Of a DNA stretch of 64,000 nt, positions 43,736-52,756 are shown piece after piece. Each line of letters starts with the position of its first letter. Within the stretch, counting starts at the first letter, position 1. Below the pieces are notes generated by a model that was not told the DNA's origin, did not search any database, and saw only the letters and a list, made by a program, of their open reading frames with translations. The stretch is from assembly GCF_004684095.1 (NCBI RefSeq), contig NZ_SRII01000017.1, forward strand, positions 16,317 through 80,316. The letters are read 5' to 3'. A program made the translations under genes and the position numbers. This stretch comes from Hymenobacter sp. UV11 (GTDB taxonomy: Bacteria > Bacteroidota > Bacteroidia > Cytophagales > Hymenobacteraceae).

Positions 43736-44530
43736 ATGGCCGCAACCGAATCTGCCATTCCGATTGAAATCCGGCAGCATAACGCACTGACGACGGCCCG
43801 CTACGAAATGAGTGCCTGCGAGATGGATATCGTTTTTTCGCTGCTCTCCAAGCTCAGCAAGCAGGATAAGGCCAGCACCATTTATGAAATCAAAGTGCAG
43901 GAGCTCACCGGCCGCACCTGGAACTACAAACAATTGCTGGACTCCACCGAGCACCTAAACAGCCGGGTCTACCACATCGACACGGGCAAGACCTTACTAC
44001 AGGTCAGCTTGCTGGCCTCAGCGCTGTACCGCAAGGGTGAGGGTACCATTGAGCTGGAGATATCCGAGCGCATGCGACCCTACCTGATTGATCTGAAGAG
44101 CAACTTTACCAGCTACCGGCTGAAGGCCGCCTTTAGCCTCTCTAGCAAGTATGCCAAGCGCATCTACCAGCTGGCCTCGCAGTGGAAGGACATCGGAGAG
44201 ACCAAAACTTACTCCCTGGACGAGTTCAAAGCCATGCTCAAGCTCAAGGACCTCTCGGGCAAGGAGCCCGAGCAGTACGCCCAGATTTCCTCCCTGCAGA
44301 AGTATGTGCTCGACGTGGCTACCACTCAGATTAACGAGCACACTGACTTACGTATCAAGTACGAGCTACTGAAAAAAGGACGTTCCTATCAAAGTGTCAA
44401 GTTTTACGTCAATACCCAGGTGCCGCAGCAGCTGCCGCAATGCCGGGGCAGTTCTACGAAGCCCTTGGTAGTAGGTGGAAACCGCACAACTTCTACGCGC
44501 AGGCCCAGCGCGGTGGCCGTCACGACCTGA
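43736..44530 (+). CDS. Replication initiator protein (Rep_3 family)
   Basis: 264 aa with two winged-helix domains typical of RepB/RepE initiators. IEIRQHNALTTARYEMSACEMDIVFSLLSKL and YEIKVQELTGRTWNYKQLLDSTEHLNSRVY form WH1. YLIDLKSNFTSYRLKAAFSLSSKYAKRIYQLASQW and TYSLDEFKAMLKL with QKYVLDVATTQINEHTDL form WH2. It binds the iterons just upstream to start plasmid replication. Start ATG 43736. Confidence 0.9.
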   Translation: MAATESAIPIEIRQHNALTTARYEMSACEMDIVFSLLSKLSKQDKASTIYEIKVQELTGRTWNYKQLLDSTEHLNSRVYHIDTGKTLLQVSLLASALYRKGEGTIELEISERMRPYLIDLKSNFTSYRLKAAFSLSSKYAKRIYQLASQWKDIGETKTYSLDEFKAMLKLKDLSGKEPEQYAQISSLQKYVLDVATTQINEHTDLRIKYELLKKGRSYQSVKFYVNTQVPQQLPQCRGSSTKPLVVGGNRTTSTRRPSAVAVTT

Positions 44531-44694
44531 ATTGATAGAAGCAGAAAATTAGCGCTGCAGCTTCGTACGTGACTGGCTATTATTGCTTAACAATAGCCAT
44601 TATCCCTAACCCGTAATGACTTAGAGTTTGTACGTCGGTGCTTTGCACAGCACAACTCACCGCTCAGCTACGTTTTTCACTAATCGCAACGCTT

Positions 44695-46164
44695 ATGAGG
44701 AATCTGCTACTTGCTTGCTGCCTGTTACTTACCAGTCAGGCAGCAGCGCAGTTCACTGATTCCTTGAAGATATCGGCTGGCATTATTGCCACCGCCGCTA
44801 CGAAGAACTATCAGCCCCTGTGGATAACGGCCAACCGCTACGGCACTATTTCCGACCAGCAGCTCGATGCCGCCGCTTACCTGCGCGTTACCAACCAGCA
44901 TGTCTTCGCCAAAAAACAGCCTGCTGGGGGCCCTAATCAAACCCCGAAGCCCGGCTTTTATATTGGGTACGGCGCGGAGCTCTACAATAACAATCACTTC
45001 GGCAGCATATTTCTGGCGCAAGGGTACGCCCAGGCTGGCTACCGTACGTGGCAGCTGCGAGCGGGGCGCTACCGGGAGTTTACGGGGGAAATTGACCAGT
45101 CGCTCTCCAGCGGTTCCTTCGGCATCAGCGGTAATGCGCTGCCTATCCCGAAGATTGCTATTGCGGTGACTGACTACACGGCCGTCCCGTTCACGCACGG
45201 CTGGGTGCAGTTCAAGGGGCAGTTTGCCCACGGCTGGCTGGGCGATGCCAATGACATCCAGGGCGTTTACCTGCACCAAAAGTCCTTTTACCTGCGCGTT
45301 GGCAAGGAGCGATTAAGCTTCTACGGGGGCCTTACGCACTTTGCGCAGTGGGGGGGCACTTTCCCGTCGGGGCAGGCCCCCAGCCGTTTCACCGACTATC
45401 TCCGCATCCTTGTGGGCGCGAGTGGCAATGATGCCGACCCAGTATACCACCAGGGCCCGGTTGACATTGCTAATGCGGTCGGCAACCACCTGATTATCCC
45501 CGATTTTGGGGTGACTTTTCGAAAGAACAGCTCCACTTTCCGGCTCTACACGCAAACTATCTTCGATAAAGGTGTAGGCGACAGTGCCAACACCAATAAG
45601 CGAGACGAGCTCGCGGGGCTGAAAATCCTGTGGCGCGACCGTTTGGTCGGCCTGAGTTGGGAAACTAGCAACCGCTCGCTGCTCCAGAAGGTACTGATCG
45701 AGGGCATCTATACCAAGTATCAAGGTGGGCCCATCATCTATAATGGCCGTGACAATTATTACAACAACGGCACGTATACCATGGGGTGGCAATACCAGAA
45801 TCGCATTATCGGCACTCCGCTATTCATCAATCGTGCGGCCGCCGAAAATTATGGGTTCGATATGGCAGCCAATGCCATCAGCGGCTGGAGCATTGTCAGC
45901 AACCGGGTTATTGGCTTGCACCTAGGAGCTAAGGGGAGCCTGAGCGGTCGCTTAACCTATCGCCTGCTGGCCACGCACGTGCGGCATTACGGCAACTACT
46001 ATGACGACGCGTATTTCACGCCGGCCAAGGACCAAACCCACCTGCTCCTTGAACTCCCCTATCACTTTCCGCACTTCTCAGTTACTGTAGCGGCCGCGAG
46101 TGACTTTGGTGATTTATCAAATAATACTGCCGGAATGCTCCGCTGGGATTGGATCTTGCGCTAA
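44695..46164 (+). CDS. wzi: Capsule assembly Wzi family outer-membrane protein
   Basis: 490-aa beta-barrel protein of the Caps_assemb_Wzi family, which anchors capsule at the outer membrane in Enterobacteria and is common in Bacteroidota. ATG 44695 gives a clear signal peptide (MRNLLLACCLLLTSQAAAQ) with cleavage after AAA or AQ; TTG 44638 is an unlikely start. Alternating beta strands with aromatic girdles fill the rest (GFYIGYGAELYNNNHFGSIFLAQGYAQAG, and the end GMLRWDWILR). It lies between rep and purE, away from other capsule genes. Confidence 0.88.
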   Translation: MRNLLLACCLLLTSQAAAQFTDSLKISAGIIATAATKNYQPLWITANRYGTISDQQLDAAAYLRVTNQHVFAKKQPAGGPNQTPKPGFYIGYGAELYNNNHFGSIFLAQGYAQAGYRTWQLRAGRYREFTGEIDQSLSSGSFGISGNALPIPKIAIAVTDYTAVPFTHGWVQFKGQFAHGWLGDANDIQGVYLHQKSFYLRVGKERLSFYGGLTHFAQWGGTFPSGQAPSRFTDYLRILVGASGNDADPVYHQGPVDIANAVGNHLIIPDFGVTFRKNSSTFRLYTQTIFDKGVGDSANTNKRDELAGLKILWRDRLVGLSWETSNRSLLQKVLIEGIYTKYQGGPIIYNGRDNYYNNGTYTMGWQYQNRIIGTPLFINRAAAENYGFDMAANAISGWSIVSNRVIGLHLGAKGSLSGRLTYRLLATHVRHYGNYYDDAYFTPAKDQTHLLLELPYHFPHFSVTVAAASDFGDLSNNTAGMLRWDWILR

Positions 46165-46171
46165 CGAACAG

Positions 46172-46198
46172 AGAGAACATAAAAAAGTGTGGGGCAGT
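46172..46198 (+). repeat. IS-end-like sequence before purE
   Basis: The bases GTGTGGGGCAGT (46187-46198), preceded by an A-rich stretch, match 12/12 the inner part of the terminal repeats of the small palindromic element at 48377-48483 after purK. It is probably a surviving end of the same IS family. Confidence 0.4.
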
Positions 46199-46286
46199 TG
46201 GGGCGAACAGCCTCACCGGCTAACTTGGAAGGTCATGACCCAACCAGCTCCTACCCTACTTCAGCTCCTGACCGCTTAGCGGCGCA

Positions 46287-46457
46287 TCACTGACGACGGA
46301 AGATACCGAAGCCGGAACCACCTTCACGCGGGAATGCATGAAATCCAAATCTCAGAACACGCCCCTTATCCACCAGACGTTGAAAGGCCGGGTAGATATG
46401 GTAATTTTGGGGGCGGAAGTCCTGCTCATCTGGCGTACGCTTGTCGAAGCATGACAT
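46287..46457 (-). CDS. Small hypothetical ORF or gene fragment
   Basis: 56 codons on the minus strand, divergent from purE, reading MSCFDKRTPDEQDFRP, then NYHIYPAFQRLVDKG and FPREGGSGFGIFRRQ. Composition is protein-like, but I recognise no family. It may be the remaining 3' end of a longer gene lost before the plasmid formed. The rest of the gap 46165-46506 has no gene. Confidence 0.25.
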   Translation of the reverse strand: MSCFDKRTPDEQDFRPQNYHIYPAFQRLVDKGRVLRFGFHAFPREGGSGFGIFRRQ

Positions 46458-46506
46458 TCTGGTTCAACTAAATACCGCATTTACAGTAGCAGCTGATTCG
46501 TTTTCC

Positions 46507-47022
46507 ATGAATACTCTTGTCACCGACAACACCCCTAGCCAGCCACTGGTCGGCGTGGTCATGGGCTCCAGCAGCGACTGGGATACCATGCAGCATGCCG
46601 TGCAGATGCTTACGCAGTTTGGCGTGGCCCACGAAGCGCGCGTGGTGTCGGCCCACCGCATGCCCGACGACTTGTTTGCCTACGCCGAACAAGCCGGCCC
46701 GCGCGGCTTGCAGGCCATTATCGCCGGCGCTGGGGGTGCCGCCCACCTGCCGGGCATGCTGGCCGCCAAAACCACGGTACCCGTATTGGGGGTGCCGGTG
46801 GCCAGTCGCCATTTGCAGGGAATGGACTCGCTGTATAGCATCGTGCAAATGCCCAAAGGGGTACCCGTGGCCACGTTTGCGATTGGCACTGCCGGAGCGG
46901 CCAATGCCGCGCTGTTCGCCGTCAGCCTGCTGGCCCTGCACGACCCGGACCTGGCGACCAAGCTGCAGGCCTTTCGCGCCGAACAAACCGAAGCCGCTCG
47001 TGCCATGACGCTGCCGGTATGA
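46507..47022 (+). CDS. purE: N5-carboxyaminoimidazole ribonucleotide mutase
   Basis: PurE converts N5-CAIR to CAIR in purine synthesis, partnering PurK. The family start LVGVVMGSSSDWDTMQHAVQML and the active-site segments RVVSAHRMPDDLFAYA (catalytic His) and AIIAGAGGAAHLPGMLAAKT are present, with TVPVLGVPVASRHLQGMDSLYSIVQMPKGVPVATFAIG. TTG 46441 is in frame, but ATG 46507 fits the family start. It overlaps purK by 4 bp. Confidence 0.95.
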   Translation: MNTLVTDNTPSQPLVGVVMGSSSDWDTMQHAVQMLTQFGVAHEARVVSAHRMPDDLFAYAEQAGPRGLQAIIAGAGGAAHLPGMLAAKTTVPVLGVPVASRHLQGMDSLYSIVQMPKGVPVATFAIGTAGAANAALFAVSLLALHDPDLATKLQAFRAEQTEAARAMTLPV

Positions 47023-48269
47023 ACGACGGTATCCACGTGGCAGCAATGACTCCTATTTTTCCGGGCAGTGAGAACGCCGCGGGCCAGCCGGCGACCCTAG
47101 GGGTGCTGGGGGGTGGCCAGTTGGGCCGCATGTTTGTGCAGGCCGCCCAGCGCCTGGGGTACTTCACCGCCGTGCTGGAGCCCGACGCGCAAAGCCCCGC
47201 CGGGCAGGTGAGTCACCACCACATCCAGGCCAACTACAACGACCCAGCCGGGCTGGCGCAGCTGGCCCACCTATGCCAGGCTATCACTACCGAGTTTGAA
47301 AACGTGCCCGCCCAGACATTGCAAACGCTGGCGCTGACCCGACCCGTGGCGCCCAGCGCGGCCGTAGTGGGCATTGCCCAAAACCGCATCGAGGAAAAAG
47401 CTCACTTCACGGCCTGCGCTGCCGTGTCGGGGGTGAGCTGCGCGCCTTATGCGGTGATTGAAACGCCGGCTCAGCTGCAGGCCATTCAGGACGAGCGGGC
47501 TGATCTGCTGCCCGGCATCCTGAAAACCGCGCGCATGGGCTACGACGGCAAGGGCCAGGTCCGCGTGAGGACCGCCGCCGAGCTGGCCGCCGCCTGGACC
47601 GAGCTGGACGGCGTGGCCTGCGTGCTGGAAAAGATGCTACCGCTCACCGCCGAGTGCTCGGTGCTGGTGGCGCGCGGCTGGAACGGGCAAGTCGTGAGCT
47701 TCGCCCCGCAGCGCAACGTGCACGTCGAGGGCATTCTGGCCGTGACCCACGCCTACGAAGGCAATATGCCCCTGGCCCTGGCCGACAGGGCGCGCGCCGC
47801 GGCTATTTCCCTCGCGCAGCATCTGGACTACGTCGGGGTGCTGTGCGTCGAGTTTTTTGTGGTGGACGACGGCAGCGAGCACGGGTGCTTGGTAGTCAAC
47901 GAGATGGCTCCGCGCCCGCACAACAGCGGCCACTATACCATCGACGCCTGCGACGCATCGCAGTTTGACCTCCAGGTGCATGCTATGGCGGGCCTACCCT
48001 TGCCGCAGCCGCGCCAGCATTCCCCCGCTATCATGCTCAATCTGCTGGGCGACGTATGGTTGGACGCCGACGGCCAGCTGCAGGAGCCGGACTGGTACGC
48101 CGTGCTGAGCCTGCCGGGCATACACCTGCACCTGTACGGCAAGCTAGAGGCGCGCGCCGGCCGCAAGATGGGCCACCTAACCATCACCGGCCCGGATGTC
48201 GCTAGTGTCAAAACCGGGGCGCGGCGCGCCGCTGGTCTGCTCAACTTGCCGGGACTGGACTTCATCTAG
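47019..48269 (+). CDS. purK: N5-carboxyaminoimidazole ribonucleotide synthase
   Basis: ATP-grasp enzyme making N5-CAIR from AIR, bicarbonate and ATP. TLGVLGGGQLGRMFVQAAQRLGY is the N-terminal Rossmann motif, KTARMGYDGKGQVRV the ATP-grasp glycine loop, CVLEKMLPLTAECSVLVARG and VEFFVVDDGSEHGCLVVNEMAPRPHNSGHYTIDAC the metal/ATP site. 416 aa is slightly long because of a variable N-terminus. The ATGA overlap with purE shows coupling. Housekeeping genes are unusual beside a plasmid rep gene. Confidence 0.95.
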   Translation: MNDGIHVAAMTPIFPGSENAAGQPATLGVLGGGQLGRMFVQAAQRLGYFTAVLEPDAQSPAGQVSHHHIQANYNDPAGLAQLAHLCQAITTEFENVPAQTLQTLALTRPVAPSAAVVGIAQNRIEEKAHFTACAAVSGVSCAPYAVIETPAQLQAIQDERADLLPGILKTARMGYDGKGQVRVRTAAELAAAWTELDGVACVLEKMLPLTAECSVLVARGWNGQVVSFAPQRNVHVEGILAVTHAYEGNMPLALADRARAAAISLAQHLDYVGVLCVEFFVVDDGSEHGCLVVNEMAPRPHNSGHYTIDACDASQFDLQVHAMAGLPLPQPRQHSPAIMLNLLGDVWLDADGQLQEPDWYAVLSLPGIHLHLYGKLEARAGRKMGHLTITGPDVASVKTGARRAAGLLNLPGLDFI

Positions 48270-48376
48270 CTGTCATGGGCTGCTCTTACCCAAGCGGGTA
48301 CCCGCTGCTCCTTGGCCTGCTGCTAGTTACCCTAGCTATTGCCCAGGACCAGACCAATACCGGTGCCACCATTGGA

Positions 48377-48483
48377 GAGCATCAAAACGTGTGGGACAGT
48401 CGGGTTAATTGGTATCCGTAGATGTTCCGTCGGCAGTAATCAAGTGCTTGGTGGCAGCGACTGCCCCACACGTTTTGATGCTC
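48377..48483. mobile_element. MITE-like palindromic element after purK
   Basis: 107 bp bounded by 25-bp inverted repeats with one mismatch (outer GAGCATCAAAACGTGTGGG at 48377 and its complement ending at 48483), with a 57-bp centre and no coding capacity. The layout is a miniature inverted-repeat element derived from an IS (IS5-type ends suspected). Confidence 0.72.
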
Positions 48484-48549
48484 TTCAACCGGGCAGGAAA
48501 GCAGCACCTTGCCCCTCCCCCATTGCTACTCTACACAAATCCGCTGTAT

Positions 48550-49149
48550 TTATTTAGAATGTTTGCCACTCTTGGCTGCCTTGGCCTGCGCCTCCAACAC
48601 CCGGGCCTGCTGGCTGAATGCGGCGGCTTGCAACGCAATACTATCGGCTCGCTCTAGTTCTCCCACCCGCACCTGAAAGGCCGACGCATCGTGCTGATAA
48701 GTCTGCTGCAGCGAGGCGGCCTGTGAAGGATTCACCTGCCGCAAGCCCCGGTACAGCCAGTCCCCTCCCCGGTAGCGGTCGCGGGCCTGCTGCGCATCCA
48801 GTAGAAACCATCCCATTAACCCATTCAAACCAAAGCTCACCAGCAGGGCCAGCATCCCAACCAACACGCCTTTACTCACGCGGTAATCCGGATTATTTCT
48901 GCGCACTTCTTCCGCTACAGCCCGCCGTAGCTGCTGCTCCAGCGCCTGCGCATTCACAGCTGGCGCGGGGGCGGCTACGGGCGGCTTAACTGCCTTCGTT
49001 TGGGCATGCAGCTCTCCCACGGCGGTGGCCAGCTTTTCCAGCGAGGGACGGTAATCTACGGGTCCGGGCTGGGCTGCCAGGGTTTTCTTGATGCTGGTTA
49101 TATCATCGGTCAAGCCTTGCAGTAGCTCGCCAATCAGCTCGTCATTCAT
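48550..49149 (-). CDS. Coiled-coil membrane protein of the mobilisation module
   Basis: About 199 aa, not a named family. An N-terminal part (MNDELIGELLQGLTDDITSIKKTLAAQ) and a Pro/Ala-rich linker precede a helical region, one membrane segment (GVLVGMLALLVSFGLNGLMGWFLL) and a long heptad-like helix (VRVGELERADSIALQAAAFSQQARVLEAQAKAAK). Genes like this lie directly behind the relaxase in Bacteroidota plasmids. It could link the relaxosome to the membrane or mating channel. ATG 49149 is preferred over 49194, which lies inside the relaxase gene. Confidence 0.65.
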   Translation of the reverse strand: MNDELIGELLQGLTDDITSIKKTLAAQPGPVDYRPSLEKLATAVGELHAQTKAVKPPVAAPAPAVNAQALEQQLRRAVAEEVRRNNPDYRVSKGVLVGMLALLVSFGLNGLMGWFLLDAQQARDRYRGGDWLYRGLRQVNPSQAASLQQTYQHDASAFQVRVGELERADSIALQAAAFSQQARVLEAQAKAAKSGKHSK

Positions 49150-49181
49150 GGGTAGTAGGTAATGGAAAAGAAAGGGAGTCG

Positions 49182-49982
49182 TTAGTAGCCCCAACCTGGC
49201 CCAGTTGAGCGGGGGCGGACAACCGCCTGCCGGGCGCGTTCTTGGGTGTGGTTGTGTTCGATAGTTCTGCTCAGCCCGCCAAATGAGAGCGTGCGCGCCA
49301 GCTGGCTGCCTTTGAATCGTTGCCCTTCCCGCTCGAAGCTGATGCCGGTAGCTGCCCCCGCCACGTTGTGGTAGAGCTGCGCCGTGATGCCCTCCTCCGC
49401 CAGCGCCTGGATGAACGCTGGCAAGCTCCGCGCCTGCTGCACGCAGGCCTGCACTTCCTCCCGCAGTCGGATGCGCGTCCGGTCGTGCGCGGGCACGTTG
49501 GTTAATTTCTGCCGCTTCTCCTGACTCCGAACCGGCGTCAGATTATACTTCACTTCCAGGGACCGTAGTAGTTCCTCACTGCGCGCATAGTTGTGGCTAT
49601 CGCTGACCGAGCGGCCGTCATCGGCTACACGGTTGGCCACGATGTGGAAGTGGGGGTGCGGCCGATCATCGTGACGAATCACCGTATACTGCCCTTTATC
49701 CAGCCCCATCCCTTGCAGATAGTCGAGCGCAATCGCCGTCATTTTGTCATTCGTGAGCTGGGGGGCTTCTTCCGCCGGAAACGAGATGGACGTGTGCCAC
49801 ACAGCCAGCCCCAGCCTGGGGTTGAGCTGACGCTGCTGCTCAAAGTCCTGGGTCATCGCCGCCACGTCGTAGTCGCGCACACCCCGACTGACCAGCACTT
49901 CTCCTTGATTGTTGTTCAACTTCTTAAATTGATATATCACGCAGCCTTTGAAGCTGCTCCCAATACGTGTCTTGCCAATCAT
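49182..49982 (-). CDS. Relaxase (MobA-like, HUH endonuclease)
   Basis: 266 aa, relaxase/mobilisation nuclease domain. The metal-binding triad is visible in IRHDDRPHPHFHIVANRV (His104, His109, His111, His113). The nicking Tyr is probably in the N-terminal FKGCVIYQFKKL. It nicks oriT and pilots the strand during mobilisation by a conjugative helper. The protein is short, with no helicase or primase domain. Its start overlaps mobC by 4 bp. Confidence 0.88.
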   Translation of the reverse strand: MIGKTRIGSSFKGCVIYQFKKLNNNQGEVLVSRGVRDYDVAAMTQDFEQQRQLNPRLGLAVWHTSISFPAEEAPQLTNDKMTAIALDYLQGMGLDKGQYTVIRHDDRPHPHFHIVANRVADDGRSVSDSHNYARSEELLRSLEVKYNLTPVRSQEKRQKLTNVPAHDRTRIRLREEVQACVQQARSLPAFIQALAEEGITAQLYHNVAGAATGISFEREGQRFKGSQLARTLSFGGLSRTIEHNHTQERARQAVVRPRSTGPGWGY

Positions 49983-50338
49983 ATCGCGAGTAGTTTAGCT
50001 AGTTCTTGGAGCAGGTTATCGGCTTTGATAGCTACGCTCCGTAGACCGTCAACCTGGGCCTTTTTCACGAGTTGGTTCAACGTGTTGCTCAGGCCCCGCA
50101 GCTCATTCAGCGCCGGCAGAGCCGCCGGGTCCAGCGTGGGCATTACCTGTCCCGTTAGTACCGCCTGCCGGCAGTAATCAGCCACTGTCAGCCGGGCTGC
50201 TTTTGCCCGCCGCTTCACGGCTAGGTACTCCAGTTTGGTAAAGCGCACCGTAGCCCGGTCCGGGCGGGCCTCGGGGTTCCGGGGCCGTCCACCCTGCCGT
50301 TTAGGCTGCGGCTTCTCTGAATTAGCGTCGATTTCCAT
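49979..50338 (-). CDS. mobC: Mobilisation accessory protein MobC
   Basis: Ribbon-helix-helix DNA-binding protein that helps the relaxase at oriT. GGRPRNPEARPDRATVRFTKLEYLAVKRRAKAARLTVADYCRQAVLTG is the RHH segment and PALNELRGLSNTLNQLVKKAQ the MobC-type helix. The frame is open from 50428, but ATG 50338 (MEIDANSEKPQPK) gives the usual MobC start. Overlap with the relaxase start indicates coupling. Confidence 0.82.
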   Translation of the reverse strand: MEIDANSEKPQPKRQGGRPRNPEARPDRATVRFTKLEYLAVKRRAKAARLTVADYCRQAVLTGQVMPTLDPAALPALNELRGLSNTLNQLVKKAQVDGLRSVAIKADNLLQELAKLLAI

Positions 50339-50428
50339 GGGCTCAAAAGCAACTAATTCTTGGGGATGGTAGGAACCGAAGCCAACCGTTGAGGAAGTAA
50401 ATTTACAGGTTTTTGCTGCCATTAACAT

Positions 50429-51230
50429 GGCTGGCTATTCTATTACGTATGCTCCCATTGAACAGACGGCAAAGATCGGGGGTAGGTTACAGCTAAAGCT
50501 AGCTAAAATTACTCCGAGGTCCAATGTATGACTAGCTAACAGCTTGATCAACGCGGTATACCTTATCCGGCACTGAGGCTAAATAAGCAGGCCTCAGCGG
50601 CTATATGATTATCAGTAGGCTTGGCTAGTACCCATCCCTTCTTACCTGGTCAGTCCGGGTACTAGCAGCAGCAACTACGTTTGGCTAGCCGCACCCTTAG
50701 CTGCTCCTACTACTCTGAGACTGGCACTTATTCTCTTTTCAAAGTAAGAAGCCGCGCTATTATTCACTGCTAAGCGGTGCTTAAAATTCAAAGATTTGCT
50801 GCCTCTGCTCTCCCCTTCTGCTAGTACAGCTACCGCATAATCTCTTGGATTTAGTGCTAGCTCTTACCCAACATTTTCTGGTTCCAGACCCCAATTCTCA
50901 GTAACTAATTTCGCCTAACTGGACTCATCAAGGATAAGTAGTATTTCACCAAAATACAATTATTTGCTAGCAGTTAGCGTGTGGGTGAATTCTAACTATT
51001 GCTAGCCTTGGTTCATTTCAGCTCTTTGATTTGCATGTTGCTGAGCCTAACTACCTAATAGACCTGAATACGCTTAGTGGGGGTGTAGCATTCTTCTAGA
51101 CTGCTTCTGGTCTAAAATTACCGAAGCCCCATCAGAAATTCTCGCTGTTCAAGCACTGCCAATTCGGCAGCAGGAGTCCGCCTTGGGCAGTATTATCACT
51201 TGAGGCCGGCAGGACGATGAAGTCCGGGAT
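50429..51230. other. Non-coding region upstream of mobC, candidate oriT
   Basis: 800 bp without a credible gene. Two hairpins lie at 50573-50597 (CTGAGGC / GCCTCAG, 11-nt loop) and 50624-50666 (GCTAGTACCC / GGGTACTAGC, perfect 10 bp, 23-nt loop). Position upstream of mobC-relaxase and paired inverted repeats are what an oriT would show; I cannot identify the nick sequence itself. Confidence 0.4.
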
Positions 51231-51923
51231 TTACTCCTCCGCTGAAGCCTGCTGTCCTTGCTGGATACAGTGGCGGTGCTGTTGTTCCCGCACCTGGGCA
51301 GGGTGGGTTGGAGCAGCTACCGCGTCAGGGAAGAGCAGGTCAAGCGCTTCCTGTAGAGCCTGTTTCTGCGAGTAGGTGTACTCCCCCTTCGCCTAGCGGG
51401 CGTGGACGTAATCCCGGAGTTGTTCCAGGTGACTGCGGCTCAACACAAAGGTCTGCCGCAAATCTCCCTCTGGCTGTGCTGGTGCAGCAGACTGAGTGGG
51501 AGCCGGCACAGTATGTTTCTTAGTGTTACCAGCATTACGTTTATTACTAAGAACACTATTGTTGACAGTATTACTGGTGTTAATTTTTGTATCAACAGCG
51601 TGAGTAATGATACTAATGTTATCAGTGTTACTAATTTCATCTGGTTTGGTAGTATTATCTATGTTATTAATACTACTCATGTCATCAGTATTACCTGTGT
51701 TACCATCATTGCCACTGTTCTGCGAACTACTGCTATTAATGGAGTTAATAGTATTATCAAGGTTACTAATATTATCAGTGTTACTTTTGTTACTTGGTTC
51801 TTTAGCACTTATAGGGGCGACAGGGATTGGGTCGTCAGTAAGGTCAAAAAAATCGTGTTCCGATGTTCGCTTTTTAACTGCCGTTGGTTCTGGACGGGGG
51901 AGGTATTTAAAGGATTTGACCAT
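51231..51923 (-). pseudogene. ParB-like RHH partner protein, nonsense-mutated (copy A)
   Basis: Paralogue of the 59135-59626 protein: the same start (SEHDFFDLTDDPIPV) and C-terminus (DLRQTFVLSRSHLEQLRDYVHAR). A TAG at 51393-51395 replaces an Arg codon; beyond it the frame continues with the homologous GEYTYSQKQALQEALDLLF to a TAA at 51231-51233. The second RHH helix is thus lost. The Asn/Asp/Thr/Ser-rich linker of about 100 residues is longer than in copy B and repeats a 16-bp DNA motif. Confidence 0.78.
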
Positions 51924-51938
51924 GATAGGGGAGGAGAG

Positions 51939-52012
51939 CTAACGGGTGAGGATTTCGTCTACCAGCGCTTGGTAGTCAGCTGCGTCGGCACTCTGGGGAG
52001 CGTAGGTAAAAA
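51939..52012 (-). pseudogene. parA 3' relic (copy A)
   Basis: Encodes IFTYAPQSADAADYQALVDE followed by ILTR and a stop, almost the same as the ParA C-terminus at 59656. Everything upstream was replaced by an IS3 fragment starting at 52013. Together with 51231-51923 it is a dead partition module. Confidence 0.75.
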
Positions 52013-52126
52013 TGAGGTGGTCGAGTTAAGCCGGACACAATTGGAACGTGGTTTGAAAATTCGCTTCGAAGCGTCGGGGTACACGTAGCCCAGTGCGGAG
52101 TGGCGGCGTTTGGGGTTGTATATTGG
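52013..52126 (-). mobile_element. IS3 3'-end relic
   Basis: Starts with the end TGAGGTGGTCGAGTTAAGCC. The minus strand reads YNPKRRHSALGYVYPDASKR then IFKPRSNCV, the C-terminus of an IS3 OrfB. Truncated on the far side by an IS630 sequence. Confidence 0.72.
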
Positions 52127-52176
52127 TCACGAAGTGGTTTGCGAATAAGTTGTTGCCAGAGTCATCATCTTGCGTT

Positions 52177-52467
52177 ATGAATGTGGAGTTGACCGATTCC
52201 GAACGCCAAGCCTTGCGGCAGTTGCAAAAGCAACGGCGCGACAAAGCGGACTATGTCAAAGTCACGGATATTCTGCTGTTGGACAAGCGCCGCCCGCTGG
52301 CTAATATCGCCGACGACTTAGGTTTGAACGAGTCCACGGTCTACCGCTATGCGCGAGCGTTTGTGGCGTTGGGCCTAGCCCGGTACTTGGACCACGAGCA
52401 GGTGGGCTACTTGGGCTTGCACTTGGGCCTTCGCGCAAGTGTGTCGTCTTCGTCCGTTAGGCGGTAG
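52177..52467 (+). pseudogene. IS630 transposase, N-terminal relic
   Basis: From ATG 52177: MNVELTDSERQALRQLQKQR, KVTDILLLDKRRPLANIADDLGLNESTVYRYARAF. This is the helix-turn-helix start of an IS630-type transposase. After about residue 86 the sequence diverges and ends; the DDE domain is missing here. Confidence 0.7.
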
Positions 52468-52756
52468 TCAACTTATAAAACACCACGCCAGACACGTACA
52501 GGAAATTAATGTATATACATCATTTAGCACCCTTTGTGTGCGAAGCCTAATATCATCTCTGTCTGGTTTTACTACTTACTGAAAGCTTAAAAAAGACAAG
52601 AGGAACCTCGCCCGCGTATTTTCTTCTTATTAATATTACTTATTTAACACTATTAGAATGGCACTAACTACCTGATAAACAAGATTTTGAAAAACTGAAA
52701 GCAAGACAGTTGTCCACGCTAGACAAGTAAACAAGAAAAGTATCCAGCCAGACAAT

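Noticed and set aside
46468..47046. Long minus-strand frames opposite purE
   Set aside because: Third-position bias of the GC-rich purE gene opens these frames; purE is unambiguous.
51402..52088. 228-codon + strand frame opposite the copy A parB-like gene
   Set aside because: Its Ile/Val/Thr repeats are the complement of the Asn/Asp-coding linker; it crosses parA and IS3 relic boundaries.
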